From: Gymnodinialimonas ulvae
GTDB taxonomy: Bacteria; Pseudomonadota; Alphaproteobacteria; Rhodobacterales; Rhodobacteraceae
Length of the DNA stretch: 64,000 bases
Direction of reading: 5' to 3'
Assembly: GCF_037543845.1 (NCBI RefSeq)
Contig: NZ_JBBIFX010000001.1
Coordinates: 1,178,001 to 1,242,000, forward strand
Under the pieces are notes generated by a model that was not told where the DNA came from, searched no databases, and saw nothing but the letters and a program-made list of their open reading frames with translations. Shown here piece after piece: positions 61,854 through 64,000 of this stretch (the stretch's first letter is position 1; each line of letters opens with the position of its first letter). Both the position numbers and the translations under genes were made by a program.

Positions 61854-63020
61854 TTACTGTGCGGGCGGGTCCGCCTGCGCCATCATCTTTTCCAGGGCCG
61901 CACCGGTGTCTTCGGGTGTGCCTGGCTGAGGCTGAGCGGCGGTCGGTGCGGGGGCCATCTGCGCAGCAACGGGCTGGCTCTGGGCCGGTTGCCCGGCCTG
62001 GGCGACGCGCGCCTCCATCGACATCGCGGCCAGATCACCCGAACCGGGCGATCTTGCGCTTGGCGGACCCGGAGCGGGCGGCGCTGCACGCAGGCCTGCC
62101 TCGGCCCCCGGTGTCTCCGCCAGCCCGTTCGGGTCGGCCAAACGCACCGCGCGGCGTCCGCCGATCTGGCCCAACTTGCCGCGCGCGAAAACATGGCCAC
62201 CTTCACTCTCCAACGTTACCGCACTCAAATCGGCGCGGTCAAACGGGATCAGGTCGCCGTCCTGCAACGCTTCGACCTTTGCCAGCGGCATATCCACCCG
62301 CATCAATACGGCATTCAACGCCAGCGGCGCGGGGCCCAGTGCCGCCAGCATATCGGCCTTCCAACTGTCCGGGCGTGGTGGTTTTGCCTCGGGCCGCTTA
62401 CCGTTTTTCCGCCCCAGGGCCGGATCGGTCGGCAACAGGATCATCAGCTTGCCGGTCTTCAACCCAGCCGCGGTCACATTGGCCTGCAACAGGTGATAGC
62501 CGCGGGCGGGCAAGAGAAGGTTGATCTGACTGCGGTCCTTGATCCGGCTGCCGTAACGCATCCGCTCCGGCCAACTGCGCCCGTTGATCCCGTTGCCCTC
62601 AAACGCCAAAGCGCCGTACATCAGGTCAATGAAATCGGCACAAAGCGCCTCGTCGATGCGCGTGACCGCGCGTGGCGGGCCCTGTCCCTCTTCCACGCGG
62701 CCAGTGGTCTGCACCTCGATCAGCGCGTCGACCAACGTATGTTCCAACGCCAAAAGACCGCGCCGCCCTTCCATATCTTCGGTGGCCGCGATCAGCCCGT
62801 GATCGGGAAAGGCGTCAATGGCGGCCTGCAGATTGGTGTCCAGCCCGATATCGATCCCATCAAGGCTGATCCCGAACCCTTCCATCGGGGCGCCTGCGCG
62901 CCGTACGGCACGGCTCAGCGCCACGTCCAGCTGCGCTGACAATTCCTCGGGCCGCATCCCCACACCGGAATGCGCCGCAATTTTGCGGGCCAGGACAGGG
63001 CGCGTGTCAGGGGCGGACAT
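61854..63020 (-). CDS. FliM/FliN-family flagellar motor switch protein
   Basis: A 388-residue protein. The N-terminal part (1-210) is a diverged FliM-like middle domain, residues about 225-300 are a SpoA (FliN/FliM C-terminal) domain (LNAVLMRVDMPLAKVEALQD, then GDLIPF and FARGKLGQIGGRRAVRL), and the C-terminus is a long Ala/Pro/Gln tail. With FliG (34525) it would form part of the flagellar switch. It is not in a flagellar cluster. GTTAAC lies 63-68 bp upstream of the start at 63020. Confidence 0.83.
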   Translation of the reverse strand: MSAPDTRPVLARKIAAHSGVGMRPEELSAQLDVALSRAVRRAGAPMEGFGISLDGIDIGLDTNLQAAIDAFPDHGLIAATEDMEGRRGLLALEHTLVDALIEVQTTGRVEEGQGPPRAVTRIDEALCADFIDLMYGALAFEGNGINGRSWPERMRYGSRIKDRSQINLLLPARGYHLLQANVTAAGLKTGKLMILLPTDPALGRKNGKRPEAKPPRPDSWKADMLAALGPAPLALNAVLMRVDMPLAKVEALQDGDLIPFDRADLSAVTLESEGGHVFARGKLGQIGGRRAVRLADPNGLAETPGAEAGLRAAPPAPGPPSARSPGSGDLAAMSMEARVAQAGQPAQSQPVAAQMAPAPTAAQPQPGTPEDTGAALEKMMAQADPPAQ

Positions 63021-63115
63021 CTCGAAATAAGGCCTTCTGGCTTGGGAAAACGGCGCGTGCGCGTTGATCTGCCACAAAAGCCGTTAACGAAGCCCTTACG
63101 CTCTATGTTTTTCCG

Positions 63116-63169
63116 CTTACGCCACTTACGCCACCCAAGCCACCCAAGCCACTCAAACCACTCACGCCG
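63116..63169. repeat. six tandem 9-bp units at the end of the kinase gene
   Basis: Units are CTTACGCCA, CTTACGCCA, CCCAAGCCA, CCCAAGCCA, CTCAAACCA and CTCACGCCG, in consecutive 9-bp steps. The last unit contains the stop of the histidine kinase (TCA, 63162-63164). The array fills about half of the 141-bp gap to the FliM-like gene. The period is three codons, so changes in copy number would keep any reading frame. Confidence 0.8.
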
Positions 63170-64000
63170 CGCGCGATGCCCGCGCCGGCAAACGCACCCG
63201 GAAGGTCGCGCCGCCCGGGCGCGGCACGTAGTGTAAATCGCCGTCGAGCCTGGCCATGATCTCCCGGCTGATGGCCAGGCCAAGCCCCGCCCCAGGTGCC
63301 CCCCGTGCGGTATCAAGCCGTGCGAATTTCTCAAAGATCAGAGCCTCTTGCCGGGTCGAGATGCCGCTGCCGTTGTCAGAGAATTCCACCACGACGCCCT
63401 GCGCATCCGCCACAACCGCGATCACCAGTTCTGGCGCCTGCGCGTCGCAATACTTGCGCGCGTTCGAGATCAGGTTGATGAACACTTGTGCCAGCCGGTC
63501 ACTGTCGGTCCACAGCGCCACCGCCTCGCGGGCGCGGTCGCGTTTGATCACGATGCCGCCCCCCGCCTCGGCCCCGGCCGCATTGGTCGCGCGGTCCAGC
63601 ACATCGGCCAAATTCGCCTCCCCCAGGTTCAACGTCACGCGCCCGTTTTCCAAGACGCTGAGGTCCAGCAAATCATCCAGCAGTCGTGTGAGACGCAGAC
63701 TTTCGTCGTGGATGATCCGCGAAAACCGCGTGCGCGCGGCGTCATCGACCTTGTCGGCCTGCATCAAGATCTCGGAAAACGACCGGATCGACGTCATCGG
63801 CGTGCGCAACTCGTGGCTGATCTGGCTCAGGAAATCGTCCTTTTGCACCGACAATTCGGTCAGCTTGGCGTTCACCTCGCGCAGGCGGCCTGCGGTCTGA
63901 GCCAGCTCTTCGGATTTGGCTTCAAGCTGGCTGGAATATTCCATGATCTGCGCGGTTTCATCGGCCACCGCCAGCAGATCGCGCACACTGACACTGGCCG
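63162..64000 (-). CDS. sensor histidine kinase, N-terminus outside window
   Basis: The frame is open to the right edge, so only the C-terminal 279 codons are present. A coiled-coil linker is followed by the phosphoacceptor SQISHELRTPM (HisKA) and the ATPase domain with NLISNARKYC (N box), DNGSGIS (G1), and GAGLGLAIS (G2). It autophosphorylates the His and passes phosphate to a response regulator. The linker pattern (VRDLLAVADETAQIMEYSSQ) suggests a membrane or symporter-type sensor upstream, which is inference. The GTG at 63984 is internal, not a start. Confidence 0.93.
   Translation of the reverse strand, partial: ASVSVRDLLAVADETAQIMEYSSQLEAKSEELAQTAGRLREVNAKLTELSVQKDDFLSQISHELRTPMTSIRSFSEILMQADKVDDAARTRFSRIIHDESLRLTRLLDDLLDLSVLENGRVTLNLGEANLADVLDRATNAAGAEAGGGIVIKRDRAREAVALWTDSDRLAQVFINLISNARKYCDAQAPELVIAVVADAQGVVVEFSDNGSGISTRQEALIFEKFARLDTARGAPGAGLGLAISREIMARLDGDLHYVPRPGGATFRVRLPARASRAA

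Overview
The window is a piece of an alphaproteobacterial chromosome, most likely a marine member of the Rhodobacterales (Roseobacter group). This rests on the high GC content, short intergenic gaps with many ATGA-type overlaps, and the gene content: a bacterial-type AcnA next to a cytochrome c maturation operon (ccmABCDG), an Anbu proteasome-like operon, a VPLPA-CTERM surface protein, a Hint-domain protein, a zinc-less DksA, a DUF2927 lipoprotein, and flagellar switch genes away from any flagellar cluster. Most genes are ordinary housekeeping or conserved hypothetical genes. I see no rRNA or tRNA gene, CRISPR array, prophage or intact insertion sequence.

Layout. 1-7.4 kb: truncated pepN, a divergent photolyase, a small AT-richer island with two Imm11-like orphan immunity genes plus a decayed third copy, and gatB. 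7.4-9.5 kb: a repeat-rich intergenic stretch and a membrane-protein gene broken by two in-frame stop codons. 9.5-16.8 kb: DUF4177 protein, bolA, a J-domain protein, a YhiN-type flavoprotein, a partnerless sugar-type ABC ATPase between two SnoaL-like genes, a zinc-finger TraR/DksA protein, a DUF442 protein and an acyltransferase. 16.8-25 kb: DUF1223 protein, a membrane methyltransferase, a tyrosine phosphatase, acnA and ccmABCDG. 25-30.5 kb: a MarR regulator, an XRE regulator coupled to sdhE, an aspartate aminotransferase, an AT-richer Hint-domain gene, a large imperfect palindrome and a lone ABC permease. 30.5-39.7 kb: a secreted protein with a VHL-beta-like C-terminus, purB, fliG, and a ligase-associated DNA repair block (exonuclease, alpha/beta hydrolase, ATP-dependent DNA ligase). 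39.7-45.8 kb: a C26 glutamine amidotransferase, RidA and GlcG-like proteins, a cytochrome b, a zinc-ribbon membrane protein, the VPLPA-CTERM protein, a PfkB kinase and dtd. 46-50 kb: the Anbu operon (ATP-grasp, alpha-E, transglutaminase-like, Anbu). 50-64 kb: a flavin monooxygenase, dksA, MoxR and VWA proteins, a DUF2927 lipoprotein, an M24-fold and an M48 peptidase, a PIN protein coupled to rlmI, an aldolase, a FliM/FliN-like gene and a truncated histidine kinase.

Clear co-operating groups are ccmABCDG (heme export and periplasmic thiol reduction for c-type cytochromes), the four-gene Anbu operon (predicted peptide ligation and hydrolysis), the exonuclease-hydrolase-ligase block (DNA repair), MoxR plus VWA (chaperone-type metallo-complex assembly), and fliG with the FliM-like gene (flagellar switch).

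The most unusual features are: the membrane-protein gene with two in-frame stops and a hexamer-repeat transmembrane segment; the orphan Imm11 array with a gene fragment and a coupled 40-residue ORF; the VHL-beta-like domain; an M24 homologue lacking all five metal ligands; an 18-bp perfect palindrome ahead of the VWA gene; and several dispersed or tandem intergenic repeats.
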